Shown: positions 11,101-19,494 of the stretch, piece by piece | Position numbering within the stretch: the first letter of the stretch is position 1 | Layout: every line of letters begins with the position of its first letter | Source of the DNA: Actinomyces succiniciruminis | Lineage (GTDB): Bacteria > Actinomycetota > Actinomycetes > Actinomycetales > Actinomycetaceae | Direction of reading: 5' to 3' | Assembly: GCF_900002405.1 (NCBI RefSeq) | Contig: NZ_LK995496.1 | Coordinates: forward strand, 7,026-68,075 | DNA length: 61,050 bases | Notes under the pieces: generated by a model | What the model saw: only the letters and a program-made list of their open reading frames with translations | Databases searched by the model: none | What the model was told of the DNA's origin: nothing | Position numbers and translations under genes: made by a program

Positions 11101-11787
11101 GGCGTCGTGCAGGCCGGTGGCGACGTCGGGGCGGCCGGGGGCGTCCCAGGCACGCGCGGGGGCGAGGGCGTCCAGGTGCTCGGGGTGGGAGATCAGGAAG
11201 TCGCCGAGCGCCTGGGAGGCGCCGAGCACCGCCAGCAGGCGGCTGCGGTGGCCGGTGAGTTCCTGCTCGGCGGAGTCGACGTCCGCCTCAGCGTCGGGGG
11301 CTCCCGTGTCTGTGTGCCCAGCCACTGGCTCCAGGCGCAGCAGCCGCGCGAGCGTGCGAGCGGGAGCGCCCACGCCGTCGGACTCGGCGTCGGCGGGCAC
11401 CGTATCCGGACCCGCAGTGGGCTCGGCGGCGGTTTCTGGGCCGCCGATGACCGTGCATGCCTCCGCCAGCCGGACCAGGGCGAGCAGGGCCAGGTCCGGG
11501 TCGGCGGTGCGGCCGAGCTCGTCCACCAGCCTTATGCGGGCCGGATCGAGGGCGGGCAGTTCCCCGATGTCGGCGTCGGGCGCCGGGGACACGGCGGGCA
11601 GCAGGGGGGACAGCGCCGGGTCGGTGAGCAGGCCGTAGGCGCGATCCACCTCGGTGAAGCCCGCCCACAGGAGCCGGGCGCGCGTGCTGGGCCACGGGCC
11701 GTGCCCGGTCAGGGCCGGGCCGCGACCGGTGGGCGTGTCGGGGCGCGCATTCCGATGCTGCTGCCCTGCTTCACGGTTGGTGGGCAC
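8182..11787 (-). CDS. glnE: Bifunctional glutamine synthetase adenylyltransferase/deadenylase GlnE
   Basis: GlnE adds AMP to, and removes it from, the regulatory tyrosine of glutamine synthetase in response to nitrogen status. The protein has two nucleotidyltransferase halves: GKTGARELNYISDVDVVYV in the N-terminal half and GRLGGREITYTSDADVLFV in the C-terminal half. Each is followed by an LRPEG segment (ALRPEGKDG, GLRPEGRQG) and a helical KLGPGGLRDVEF or KLGPGGLSDVEW segment. At 1201 residues it is longer than the roughly 1000 usual in mycobacteria and streptomycetes; extra material is an N-terminal tail, an Ala/Gly/Asp-rich insert near residues 115-140 and a Pro/Arg-rich C-terminus. The start is a GTG at 11787, six bases after the glnA2 stop, so the two are co-transcribed. 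Confidence 0.95.
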   Translation of the reverse strand: MPTNREAGQQHRNARPDTPTGRGPALTGHGPWPSTRARLLWAGFTEVDRAYGLLTDPALSPLLPAVSPAPDADIGELPALDPARIRLVDELGRTADPDLALLALVRLAEACTVIGGPETAAEPTAGPDTVPADAESDGVGAPARTLARLLRLEPVAGHTDTGAPDAEADVDSAEQELTGHRSRLLAVLGASQALGDFLISHPEHLDALAPARAWDAPGRPDVATGLHDAVAAVLVDAPTPLPEAFTGRAISALRVAYRDRLLAVVADDLTAASPLAHLPTVGGRMSDLADAALETALTIARAVVGPAAADVAMAIIAMGKTGARELNYISDVDVVYVVGPAHRDGIERAADSDAAADEENILRVGAQIATEIARITSASGAEPPLWPLDTALRPEGKDGALVRTLDSHLAYYQRWASSWEFQALLKARACAGDRQLGAAYEAGVAPLVWSASQRENFVDDARAMRRRVESESAQPGPDDRRIKLGPGGLRDVEFTVQLLQLVHGRADARLRVRGTLDGLQQLSAGGYVGRADAAELADCYRMLRLLEHRAQLLRMRRTHDLPAADADLRRIGRGIDRRRLKDADAVRRLFHRVRRRVRALHEEIYYRPLLSAAASLTTEELSLTPAAARERLAAFGYLDPDGALHHIQALTEGVSRRAAIQRQLLPVIIGWIGQGPDPDHGLLSFRRLSESIGGSHWYLAMLRDSPVAARRLCQVLSGARWTTDRLAERPESIAWLDDDAELAARPPGAICSETERVLRRRSFTATDPAGIEQQAAEAIRAVMGVRTRELIRAALADSLDGVDPARTARILGDATDAVLGAALTVATGLVIAQRDGPAAVAAGPDAEGAWPGAAARHALIAMGRLGGREITYTSDADVLFVHEPRPGADPDVAAAEAEAVAKWVTRLLAQARPHPLEVDTGLRPEGRQGPVSRSLDSYAEYYQRWGSVWERQALLRARPCAGDRDLGARFEALIDPLRWSPDGLDDAGLREIRRLKARMEAERLPRGADPSRHVKLGPGGLSDVEWSAQVLQLTRAAQVPGLRTTSTLEALSAATQAGLLGVDEAGKLTAAWVLASRVRAATVLGTGREGASRVEVLPTEPREIRLVGRLLGLPAGRERDLEDIYRRTARHARRVVEHVVFGDAAPARPAPPTTAAGTRPAGPRGNGQARTGGTSGAAGSGGSVRPRPPRRPRGAGPYPWS

Positions 11788-11793
11788 GAGTCA

Positions 11794-13125
11794 TCACAGT
11801 CTCGGGAAGAACTGGCTGAGTTCGAAGTCGGTCACCTGGGCGTCGTAGGCCAGGTACTCGCGACGCTTGTTGCGGCGGAAGAACTCAAAGGCGTCCTCCC
11901 CCAGTGTGTCGGCCACCAGGTCGGATTCGGCCATGGCGGCCACGGCGCTCTTCAGCGAGGTGGGCAGTGCCCCAATCCCCAGCGACTTGCGCTCCAACTC
12001 GGACAGGGCCCAGACGGTGTCCTCCGCCTCGGCGGGAAGCTCGTAGCCCTCTTCAATGCCCTTCATGCCCGCGGCGAGAATCACGGCGAAGGCCAGGTAG
12101 GGGTTGGCGGAGGAGTCGATGCCCCGGAACTCCACGCGGGCGGACTGGGCCTTGCCGGGCTTGTGCATGGGGACGCGCACCAGGGCCGAGCGGTTGTTGT
12201 GGCCCCAGCACACGTAGCTGGGGGCCTCGTCGCCGCCCCACAACCGCTTGTAGGAGTTCACGTGCTGGTTGGTGACCGCGCAGATCTCGGTGGCATGGTG
12301 CAGCAGACCGGCGACGAACGCGCGCCCGGTGGCGGACAGCTGGTACTGCCCGGACGGGTCGTGGAAGGCGTTGTGGTCGCCCTCGTACAGGGAGAAGTGC
12401 GTGTGCATGCCGCTTCCGGGCTGGCCGACGAAGGGCTTGGGCATGAACGTGGCCTCGCAGCCCTCCTGCAGGGCCACCTCCTGGACCACGGCGCGGAAGG
12501 TCATGATGTTGTCGGCCATGGACAGCGCGTCGGCGAAGCGCAGGTCGATCTCGTTCTGGCCGGGTCCGCCCTCGTGGTGGGAGAACTCCACCGAAATGCC
12601 CATCTGCTCGAGCATGAGAATGGCGTGGCGGCGGAACTCGTGCGCGGTGCCGCCGGGCACGTGGTCGAAGTAGCCGGCGTGGTCGGTGGGGACGATGCGA
12701 CCGTCACTGTCGCGACCCACCAGATAGAACTCGATCTCGGGGTGCACGTAGCAGGTGAAGCCGGCGTCGGCGACGCGGGCCAGCTGGCGTTCGAGCACGG
12801 CGCGCGGGTCGGTGCGAGCAGGCTCGCCATCCGGGGTGAGCACGTCGCAGAACATGCGGGCGACGCTGTTGACCTCCTCCCGCCACGGCAGCATCTGGAA
12901 GGTGGAGGGGTCCGGGGACAGCAGCATGTCCGACTCGTACACGCGGGTGAGTCCCTCAATGGCCGAGCCGTCGAAGCCGATGCCCTCCTCGAAGGCGCCC
13001 TCAACCTCGGCCGGCGCGATCGCCACCGACTTCAGCTGGCCGAGCACGTCGGTGAACCACAGGCGGATGAAGCGGATGTCGCGTTCCTCGATGGCGCGCA
13101 GTACGTATTCCTGCTGCTTGTCCAT
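11794..13125 (-). CDS. glnA2: Type I glutamine synthetase, non-adenylylated type (GlnA2)
   Basis: A second glutamine synthetase of 443 residues, or a relative acting on another amine. Family motifs are present: FDGSAIEG, the metal-site HPEIEFYLV, FMPKPFVGQPGSGMHTHFS and NNRSALVRVP. The KDLYEL adenylylation motif is absent, so GlnE probably does not act on it. The start is the ATG at 13125 (MDKQQEYVL), supported by AAGGAGG 13 bases upstream; a longer open frame reaches 13401 but its extra residues are low-complexity and lack family similarity. It is co-transcribed with glnE. Confidence 0.93.
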   Translation of the reverse strand: MDKQQEYVLRAIEERDIRFIRLWFTDVLGQLKSVAIAPAEVEGAFEEGIGFDGSAIEGLTRVYESDMLLSPDPSTFQMLPWREEVNSVARMFCDVLTPDGEPARTDPRAVLERQLARVADAGFTCYVHPEIEFYLVGRDSDGRIVPTDHAGYFDHVPGGTAHEFRRHAILMLEQMGISVEFSHHEGGPGQNEIDLRFADALSMADNIMTFRAVVQEVALQEGCEATFMPKPFVGQPGSGMHTHFSLYEGDHNAFHDPSGQYQLSATGRAFVAGLLHHATEICAVTNQHVNSYKRLWGGDEAPSYVCWGHNNRSALVRVPMHKPGKAQSARVEFRGIDSSANPYLAFAVILAAGMKGIEEGYELPAEAEDTVWALSELERKSLGIGALPTSLKSAVAAMAESDLVADTLGEDAFEFFRRNKRREYLAYDAQVTDFELSQFFPRL

Positions 13126-13745
13126 GATGCTGACGTTGCCTCCTTGCGCGGGCGGTGTGGACCGGTGCGGTGTGCGGGTCCGGCTACCGCGGGCTTCCTC
13201 GGCCAGCCTATCGGCTGAAGGAGTCCGCCGGGTTTCACGCGGCGGTGCGGCGGGCACGGCTGGGCAGGACCATTCACGGGTTATCGGCGCGGACGTGGTG
13301 CTATAGACCGGCGTGTTGCGGGGTGAGGGACCTAGTGAGCCTGCCGGTTCACTGCGCCGGACTTGTCTGCCGCCATCCCCCCTGCCCGGAAGCGGGGCCA
13401 TTTGCTATGCGACTTCGCCATCCACGACGTCTACAACGCCACTTCGGGGTTAACAACGCCGGTTAACGGTCTGCTGAAGGGCTCCGAGGTATACAGCAGA
13501 CCGTTAAGTAGCGTTGTTAACGCCGAACCGGCGTAGCAGACACACCGGTCCACTCACACGCCCGCCCCAGGCTCCCGACCGGCTCGTGGACACCACGCCC
13601 TCGAACCCGAAGACCCGAAGAGCCAGTTTGAGTGTGCAGACCTGAACCGTCACACCGACAGCAGCCTCGCCGCCGGGGCTCCGCTGCCGATCGTCGCCGT
13701 CAAGGAATCGGATTAGGAGCTCCGCCCGGCGAGTAGGCTCCGGAT
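13126..13745. other. Divergent intergenic region between glnA2 and panB
   Basis: This 620-bp stretch separates two divergent genes. No convincing coding frame is seen: a minus-strand frame of 89 codons (13504-13773) overlaps the panB start and has no ribosome binding site or known family. The half near glnA2 has a small hairpin around 13334-13351 (GTGAGCC, loop TGCC, GGTTCAC). The main content is a long inverted repeat at 13443-13527. The promoters of glnA2 and panB must both lie here. Confidence 0.6.
13443..13527. repeat. Long imperfect inverted repeat with GTTAAC boxes (family D)
   Basis: Two 34-nt arms at 13443-13476 and 13494-13527 are inverted copies with four mismatches, separated by a 17-nt loop. 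The core is GTTAACAACGC, and the arms end in GGTCTGCTG and CAGCAGACC. The left flank repeats ACAACGCC at 13433 and 13453, a 20-bp step. The arrangement resembles other palindromic clusters in this window (34248, 55705, 57083), although the sequence differs. It could be an operator cluster, a MITE-like element or a strong RNA hairpin. Confidence 0.8.
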
Positions 13746-14666
13746 ATGAGCACTTCCGCTTCCGACCAGTCATCCGCAGACGCCGCCACGGTAGGCGCCT
13801 CCCCCGCCGCCGACCGCTCTGCCGCCGCGGTCACCACCCCGGCCGCAGCGGGGCCGCAGATCTCACAGGTCAAGAAGGTGCGCGTGCACCACCTCCTGGG
13901 CGCGAAGCAGCGGGGCGAGAAGCTGACCATGCTCACCGCCTACGACGCGGTAACCGCACGCATCCTGGATGCGGCGGGCACCGACATGCTGCTGGTCGGC
14001 GACTCGCTGGGCAACGTCATGCTCGGCTACGACTCCACCGTGCCGGTCACCCTCGACGAGATGGTGGTGGCCACTCGCTCGGTGGCCCGCGGCACCAGCC
14101 GGGCCCTGGTGGTGGCGGATCTGCCCTTCGGAACCTATGAGGCCGGCCCCGAGCAGGCCCTGGCCAGTGCCGTGCGGCTCATGCGCGTGGGCGCCAACGC
14201 CGTCAAGCTCGAGGGCGGCCGCCCCCGGGCGGCAACGGTGCGCGCACTGTCCGACGCCGGCATCCCGGTGGTCGGCCACCTCGGCTTCACTCCCCAGTCG
14301 GTGAACAAGCTCGGCGGCTTCCGCGTGCAGGGCCGCGGCGATGACGCGCAGGAGGCCCTGCTGGCCGACGCCGCGGAGCTGGCCGACGCCGGCGTGATCG
14401 GGATGGTTCTGGAGATGGTGCCCGAGCCGGTGGCGGCGCGCATCACGCAGGCGGTGCCGGTGCCCACGATCGGTATCGGCGCCGGAGTCCACTGCGACGG
14501 CCAGGTGCTGGTGTGGACCGACATGGCCGGCATGGAGGAGTGGAAGCCGCGCTTCGCGCGGCAGTTCGGCCAAGTCGGTCAGGCGCTGCAGCAGGCCGCG
14601 CAGGACTACAACGCCGCGGTCCGCGACGCCTCATTCCCGGGGGCGGCGGAGAGCTTCGAGGCCTAG
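13746..14666 (+). CDS. panB: 3-methyl-2-oxobutanoate hydroxymethyltransferase PanB
   Basis: PanB makes ketopantoate from 2-oxoisovalerate and methylene-tetrahydrofolate, the first committed step to pantothenate and coenzyme A. The 306-residue protein has LTAYDAVTARILDAAG, the metal-site GDSLGNVMLGYDSTVPVTLDEM region, VKLEGG, and GHLGFTPQSVNKLGGFRVQG. About 40 Ala/Ser/Thr-rich residues precede the catalytic domain; an internal start nearer residue 40 would also give a full enzyme. The gene stands alone, divergent from glnA2. The glnE-glnA2-panB neighbourhood is also found in Mycobacterium. Confidence 0.95.
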   Translation: MSTSASDQSSADAATVGASPAADRSAAAVTTPAAAGPQISQVKKVRVHHLLGAKQRGEKLTMLTAYDAVTARILDAAGTDMLLVGDSLGNVMLGYDSTVPVTLDEMVVATRSVARGTSRALVVADLPFGTYEAGPEQALASAVRLMRVGANAVKLEGGRPRAATVRALSDAGIPVVGHLGFTPQSVNKLGGFRVQGRGDDAQEALLADAAELADAGVIGMVLEMVPEPVAARITQAVPVPTIGIGAGVHCDGQVLVWTDMAGMEEWKPRFARQFGQVGQALQQAAQDYNAAVRDASFPGAAESFEA

Positions 14667-14713
14667 GCTCGCGCCCGGCGCCAAGTGCTGCCCGACCTTG
14701 GTGATGCCCGCAC

Positions 14714-15433
14714 TTATACGCGGGCGTCGAAGGCCAGCTTCGCACCGAATCCGAGCAGCACTCCGCCGGTGACCCGGTCCGTCCAGCGCTCCAGCGCGGC
14801 CCCGGCACCAGACTCCAGCCGGGGCGCAATCCACGACGCCCCGATGGCGAGTGCGCCCATCCACACCACGCAGCACAGCCCATGCACGGCGGCGAGCAGC
14901 ACCCCCATCAGCAGTGGTGGCACCCCGACGGCCATGAACTGCGGAATGGTGGCGAGGTAGAAGACACCCGCCTTGGGGTTGAGCAGATCGGTCGCCAGCC
15001 CGGTGAGCCAGCCCCGCCACAGCGGAGCACCGCCGGCGTCAGCGGCACCTGCACCCGTTGTAAGCGGCGCTTCCGCCGACGCGGTCTCCGCCTGTGCCGC
15101 ACCCGTTCCCAGGTCTATGGCCGGCCGCCCACGGGAGGCCCGATGGAAGGAACGCAGCAGCATGCTGGCGCCCATACAAGCCAGATACAGGGCACCGGCC
15201 AGTGACAGGAGCCGGTAAGCCGTGCGGGAGGCGGCCAGCACCGCCGTCGCCCCGGCGCCGGCGGCTGCGCCCCAGATGACCAGACCGGTGAAGATGCCCG
15301 CAACCGTCGCCAGGCCGTAGCCGCGAGAATGGTTGAGTGCGCCCCGCAGCACGACCGCGGTGTCGAGTCCGGGCACCAGCGTAAGCACAACCACGATGGC
15401 CGCGAATCCGGCGAGCGCCTGCGGCAACGTCAT
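14714..15433 (-). CDS. LysE/RhtB family exporter
   Basis: A 239-residue membrane protein with six predicted helices. The N-terminal LVPGLDTAVVLRGAL and GIFTGLVIWGAAAG segments match the LysE/RhtB family, which exports amino acids such as lysine, threonine or homoserine; LLNPKAGVFYLATIPQF is the second family landmark. An alanine/glycine-rich cytoplasmic loop of about 45 residues separates helices 3 and 4. Its ATG overlaps the stop of the upstream phosphatase gene (ATGA), so the two are translationally coupled. The transported substrate is unknown. Confidence 0.87.
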   Translation of the reverse strand: MTLPQALAGFAAIVVVLTLVPGLDTAVVLRGALNHSRGYGLATVAGIFTGLVIWGAAAGAGATAVLAASRTAYRLLSLAGALYLACMGASMLLRSFHRASRGRPAIDLGTGAAQAETASAEAPLTTGAGAADAGGAPLWRGWLTGLATDLLNPKAGVFYLATIPQFMAVGVPPLLMGVLLAAVHGLCCVVWMGALAIGASWIAPRLESGAGAALERWTDRVTGGVLLGFGAKLAFDARV

Positions 15434-16206
15434 GCATTGCCCCTAACATCGCTCCCGACGGCGTCGGCCACGTCGGCCGCCAGCCCCTCCGGGTGTGTCC
15501 AGTCGATCGGAACGGGCACCACTCCCACGAAGGCGTCACTGAAGTCCCGCGCCGGGTAGGTGACTCCCTGGTGCCCCGGATCCGCGGCCCACGTAAGCAA
15601 GCGCGGCGCGCCGTCGACGGCGGTCGGAGTCACCTCCACCGTTGTCACTGCGCAGTTGGCCATCGGGGCCATGCCGTAGATCTGCGGCCCCACCCAGCGG
15701 GCCAGGATGGTCATAAGCGTCATGCCGTGGGAGACGACGAGCACATTGCCCTCTCCATGTCCGTTGTTCGCATCGGCGCGCATATCCGCCAGGACCCGCG
15801 CAATGGCGCCATCGACGTCGGCGAGGTAGTCGCGGGCGGTGATGCCGCCGGGGGCGCCGGGGTGCACGCCGGTCAGGACGGCGGGCAGGTGTTGCTCCGC
15901 CGGCAGGGCCGCGTGCATGACCGGATCGGGCCCACCGTCGTAGACGCCGTAGTTGTACTCGCGCAGGCCGGTCAGGTTCACCGGGGCGACGCCGGGGTGT
16001 GCCTGCAGCAGGATGCCGCCGGTCTCCTGCACGCGCCCCTGCGGGCTGAAGTAGGCGCGGGTGAAGCCGACGTCCGCCAGGTAGTCACGGCAGATCTCAG
16101 CGCCAACGCGTCCCTCGGGAGTCAGCGGCGAGTCCGAGCGTCCCTGGGTGCGGCGCTGCTCATTCAGGACGGTACGGCCGTGCCGCACGAAGTAGATCAT
16201 CGCCAT
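15430..16206 (-). CDS. Histidine phosphatase family protein
   Basis: From the ATG at 16206 the protein begins MAMIYFVRHGRTVLNEQRR, with the RHG phosphohistidine motif, and has the second histidine in VVSHGMTLMTILARW. An in-frame upstream start at 16257 would add 17 residues that do not fit the family. The length is about 258 residues. It is a branch-two-like or phosphoglycerate mutase-like phosphatase of unknown substrate. It is coupled to the LysE-type exporter gene by a four-base overlap, which suggests linked roles. It is a distant paralogue of the protein at 7484-8134. Confidence 0.82.
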   Translation of the reverse strand: MAMIYFVRHGRTVLNEQRRTQGRSDSPLTPEGRVGAEICRDYLADVGFTRAYFSPQGRVQETGGILLQAHPGVAPVNLTGLREYNYGVYDGGPDPVMHAALPAEQHLPAVLTGVHPGAPGGITARDYLADVDGAIARVLADMRADANNGHGEGNVLVVSHGMTLMTILARWVGPQIYGMAPMANCAVTTVEVTPTAVDGAPRLLTWAADPGHQGVTYPARDFSDAFVGVVPVPIDWTHPEGLAADVADAVGSDVRGNA

Positions 16207-16303
16207 GCGGTAATCGTATGGCAATGCTCTGCATACGGTGCGGCCGGTCGTCGGCACCCACCGGAGCCCAGTATTTTGGAGGCCCCGGCGGTTTGCCCAC
16301 GTT

Positions 16304-18199
16304 TCAGTCCCCCGGGTTCTCCCCGCCGGCGGCCGCCGCCCGCTGCAGCCGGTTGATCTCCTCGGAGAAGGTCCAGCGGTTGAGCAGGTGTTCGAAGCGC
16401 CGACCGTCGATGTAGACGACCGGGCTCGCGTCGTCCGTCAGTCCCTCGACGTCGCTGGCATCGGCGAGGACCTTCGCCTCATCGACCCCGGAGTCGATGC
16501 GCTCCCACATGGCGTGGGCATCGACTCCGGCATCCCTGGCCGCACGCGTGATCGAGTGGGAGGTGATCCCGCCGCGCAGCCCGGCCAGGGCATCGTGGAA
16601 GGCCCAGAGGCCCGGCTCGTCGTTTCCGGAGGCGGCCTCCAGCGCGAGCGCCGCCAGCAGGCTCCCGGGACCGGACAACTTGTGCCGCAGGATCAGGAGC
16701 ACCTCACCGGAGTCGATCAGCGGCTGCAGGCCATAAAGTGCCTCCGTCAGCCGCCACCGGTCCTCGTCGTCCATGTCGGCGTAGTTGATCAGCACATGCG
16801 GCGCGTCCATGCTGCCGAACGTCAGTTCGTGTTCCGGCGCGGGCGGGCGGCACAGGCGCATCCCCGTGGGCTCCGGCAGCGGGCAGAGCCGGTCGGTCAC
16901 CTGGAAGACGAGGGCGGCCAGCACCAGGGCCAGCAGCGAGGCGAGCAGTACTCCGAGGCGCGCCTGGTCGCGCAGAGTCTCGTCCTCCAGCGCGATGTTG
17001 GCCACCAGCAGGGAGATGGTGAAGCCCATGCCGGACAGGGCGCCAAGGCCCACGATCCGCGGCAGGTCCAGCCCCGGCATGCGGGAGGCGGGCACGAACC
17101 ACAGCACCAGCCCGGCCCCGAGGACGACGCCGATCAGTTTGCCAATCACCAGGCCGCCGATCACGGCCCACAGGATGCGGGAGGAGATGGCGGCGCCGAT
17201 GGTCTCGGCGCCGAGCGCCACTCCGGCGTTGGCCAGGGCGAACAGCGGCACCACCAGGAAGTTGACGTAGGGCGGCAGCAGGAAGGCCAAGCGCTGATTG
17301 AGCGGCATGGAGTAGTTCAGGGACTCCCGCAGCATCCGGGCGCTTCCTGGCGCCGGAGCCTGCCGGTACAGGGCGGCGAACTCCCCGGCGGCGTCGACGT
17401 CCTCGCTGCGCACGTTGTACACCGGCATGAGCAGGGCGATGAGCACGCCCGCGAGCGTGGCGTGCACGCCGGAACGGTAGACCGCGTACCAGATGACGAC
17501 GGCGAGCACCAGGTAGGGCGGCACGCGCCAGACCCCGCGACGCGCCATCAGCCACACCAGGATCAGTCCGACCGCCGCGACGGCCAGGGCGCCGAAGTTC
17601 AGCGACTCGGAGTAGAAGATGGCGATGACCGCCAGGGCGCCGATGTCGTCGATGACGGCGAAGGCCAGCAGGAACAGCCGCAGCCGCGGGGCGCGCTTGG
17701 GGCCCACCAGGGCGAGCATCCCCAGCGCAAAGGCCGTGTCAGTGGAGATCACCGATCCCCACGCGTGGGCCCCGTCCGAGCCACCCATAATGGCCAGGTA
17801 AATCAGCGCCGGCACCACCAGGCCGCCCACCGCGGCCGCCGTGGGCAGCAGCGCGCGTCCCGGCAGCCGCAGCTCGCCCAGTGTCAGTTCCCGGCGCACA
17901 TCCAACCCGACCATGAAGAAGAAGACCGCCATCAGGCCCTCATCCACCCACTCGTGCAGCGTCAGATCCACCGCGAACGGGCCAACCGTGATAGCCGCGG
18001 ATGTCTGCCAGAAATGGTGGTAGCTGTCGCCCACATTCGCCCAGATCAGGGCGACGATCGTTGCCACGGCGAGGGCGATCGCCGCATAGGTCTCATTGGT
18101 CTGCAACTCGAGCAGCCGCCCTCGGCGGCGCAGGTAACTGTCTACGACGTCACGGATGTGCCCCTGGTCACTGGCGGCACGAACGTCGGGAGTGCTCAT
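16304..18199 (-). CDS. nhaA: Na+/H+ antiporter NhaA fused to a thioredoxin-like domain
   Basis: Residues 1 to about 445 form an NhaA antiporter, exchanging protons for sodium across the membrane for pH and salt control. The key motifs are [28 protein letters not shown] and [10 protein letters not shown] with the ion-binding aspartates at residues 184 and 185. From about residue 455 there is a DsbA/thioredoxin-4-like domain ([50 protein letters not shown]). The redox CxxC is absent: the matching segment reads [10 protein letters not shown]. NhaA-thioredoxin fusions are known in actinobacteria. The gene is divergent from map across 247 bp. Confidence 0.93.
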   Translation of the reverse strand: MSTPDVRAASDQGHIRDVVDSYLRRRGRLLELQTNETYAAIALAVATIVALIWANVGDSYHHFWQTSAAITVGPFAVDLTLHEWVDEGLMAVFFFMVGLDVRRELTLGELRLPGRALLPTAAAVGGLVVPALIYLAIMGGSDGAHAWGSVISTDTAFALGMLALVGPKRAPRLRLFLLAFAVIDDIGALAVIAIFYSESLNFGALAVAAVGLILVWLMARRGVWRVPPYLVLAVVIWYAVYRSGVHATLAGVLIALLMPVYNVRSEDVDAAGEFAALYRQAPAPGSARMLRESLNYSMPLNQRLAFLLPPYVNFLVVPLFALANAGVALGAETIGAAISSRILWAVIGGLVIGKLIGVVLGAGLVLWFVPASRMPGLDLPRIVGLGALSGMGFTISLLVANIALEDETLRDQARLGVLLASLLALVLAALVFQVTDRLCPLPEPTGMRLCRPPAPEHELTFGSMDAPHVLINYADMDDEDRWRLTEALYGLQPLIDSGEVLLILRHKLSGPGSLLAALALEAASGNDEPGLWAFHDALAGLRGGITSHSITRAARDAGVDAHAMWERIDSGVDEAKVLADASDVEGLTDDASPVVYIDGRRFEHLLNRWTFSEEINRLQRAAAAGGENPGD

Positions 18200-18446
18200 T
18201 CAGTCTCCGTTTCCGAGCGAAATCACAGGAGGTAGTTTCCTCGCGCACGGTCAGCTGCCCGGTTACCTTGTCGACCGGCGGCACCGAATGCGAACGGCCC
18301 AGATCCCGACCCGTGGTAGCGAAGCAGAGCAGTACACGGGGCGCGGGACGGGCCGACGAACTGATGTCATTGTATTGGCCATTGTCAATCGCGTCCCGGC
18401 GGTGGCCGTGGGGTACCCGTGGTCGGTCGGCTCCTATGCTGACGCC

Positions 18447-19337
18447 ATGACTACACCGACGATCTCACTTGCGGACCGGGCTCCGCGCGGCACTCTCACC
18501 AAGGGCGTTCTCACCCCCGAGCGGCATGTGCCCGCCTCCATAGCCCGCCCCGAGTACATGTTCCACGACGGCCCGGAGCGCGTAACCGCGTCGGACGTCA
18601 AGGATGCCGAAACGGTTGAGCGGATCCGGGCAGCGGGGCGAATCGCGGCGCGGGCCATGGCGGAGGCCGCCAAGGCGATCGCGCCCGGGGTCACCACCGA
18701 CGAGCTGGACCGGATCGCCCACGAGTACATGTGCGACCATCACGCCTACCCCTCCTGCCTGGGCTACATGGGCTTCCCCAAGTCGATCTGCACCTCCATC
18801 AACGAGGTGATCTGCCACGGCATCCCGGACTCGACCGTGCTCAAGGAGGGGGACCTGATCAACCTGGACGTGACCGCCTACTTCGAAGGCGTTCATGGCG
18901 ACACCAACGCGACCTACCCGGTCGGCGAGGTGGACGAGGAGACGGCGCTGCTGATCGAGCGCACCCGCATCGCCATGGAGCGCGGGATCAAGACGGTCAA
19001 GCCGGGCCGGGAGGTCAATGTGATTGGCCGAGTCATTGAGAAGTACGCCACACGCTTCAACTACGGCGTGGTGCGCGACTACACCGGTCACGGGGTGGGC
19101 GAGGCCTTCCACTCGGGGCTGATCATCCCCCACTACGACTCCACCCCCCGGTTCGACGACGTCATGGAGGTGGGTATGGTCTTCACCATTGAGCCGATGC
19201 TCACCCTGGGGACCGAGGACTGGGAGCAGTGGGACGACGGCTGGACAGTAGTCACCAAGGATCGCTCGCGCACGGCCCAGTTCGAGCACACGCTGGTGGT
19301 CACGGAGGACGGCGCCGACATCCTCACGCTCCCCTGA
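18447..19337 (+). CDS. map: Type I methionine aminopeptidase
   Basis: It removes the N-terminal methionine from nascent proteins, using two divalent metals. Metal ligands are visible in order: [16 protein letters not shown] (two Asp), GHGVGEAFH (His), TIEPML (Glu) and QFEHTLVV (Glu). The substrate-pocket segment [20 protein letters not shown] is intact. The start is placed at the ATG at 18447, giving 296 residues with a proline-containing N-terminal extension of about 40 residues, as in the actinobacterial MetAP1c type. A longer frame to 18156 is open but has no family similarity. A TATGCT at 18435 could be part of an upstream promoter. Confidence 0.93.
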   Translation: MTTPTISLADRAPRGTLTKGVLTPERHVPASIARPEYMFHDGPERVTASDVKDAETVERIRAAGRIAARAMAEAAKAIAPGVTTDELDRIAHEYMCDHHAYPSCLGYMGFPKSICTSINEVICHGIPDSTVLKEGDLINLDVTAYFEGVHGDTNATYPVGEVDEETALLIERTRIAMERGIKTVKPGREVNVIGRVIEKYATRFNYGVVRDYTGHGVGEAFHSGLIIPHYDSTPRFDDVMEVGMVFTIEPMLTLGTEDWEQWDDGWTVVTKDRSRTAQFEHTLVVTEDGADILTLP

Positions 19338-19494
19338 ACCACCGCATCAGGGGTAGTGCTACCCATCCCCCAGGCTAAGACGGATGCCCTGCAATCGCCG
19401 GTACGCGTGTACATTCACGCTTGTGATCCGTCCGCGACCGTTGTTCGCGGCATCGCGTGACAACAGCATCCCCACTTCCCGGAGGTATTGACTC

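Noticed and set aside
11838-13401. Extended N-terminus of GlnA2 up to 13401
   Set aside because: The 92 extra residues are low-complexity and lack similarity to the family; AAGGAGG before the ATG at 13125 marks the start.
13504-13773. Minus-strand frame of 89 codons between glnA2 and panB
   Set aside because: It overlaps the panB start, has no ribosome binding site or family, and spans half of the inverted repeat.
7484-16206. The two histidine phosphatases as a recent duplication
   Set aside because: They share only the family motifs; overall similarity is too low for a recent copy.
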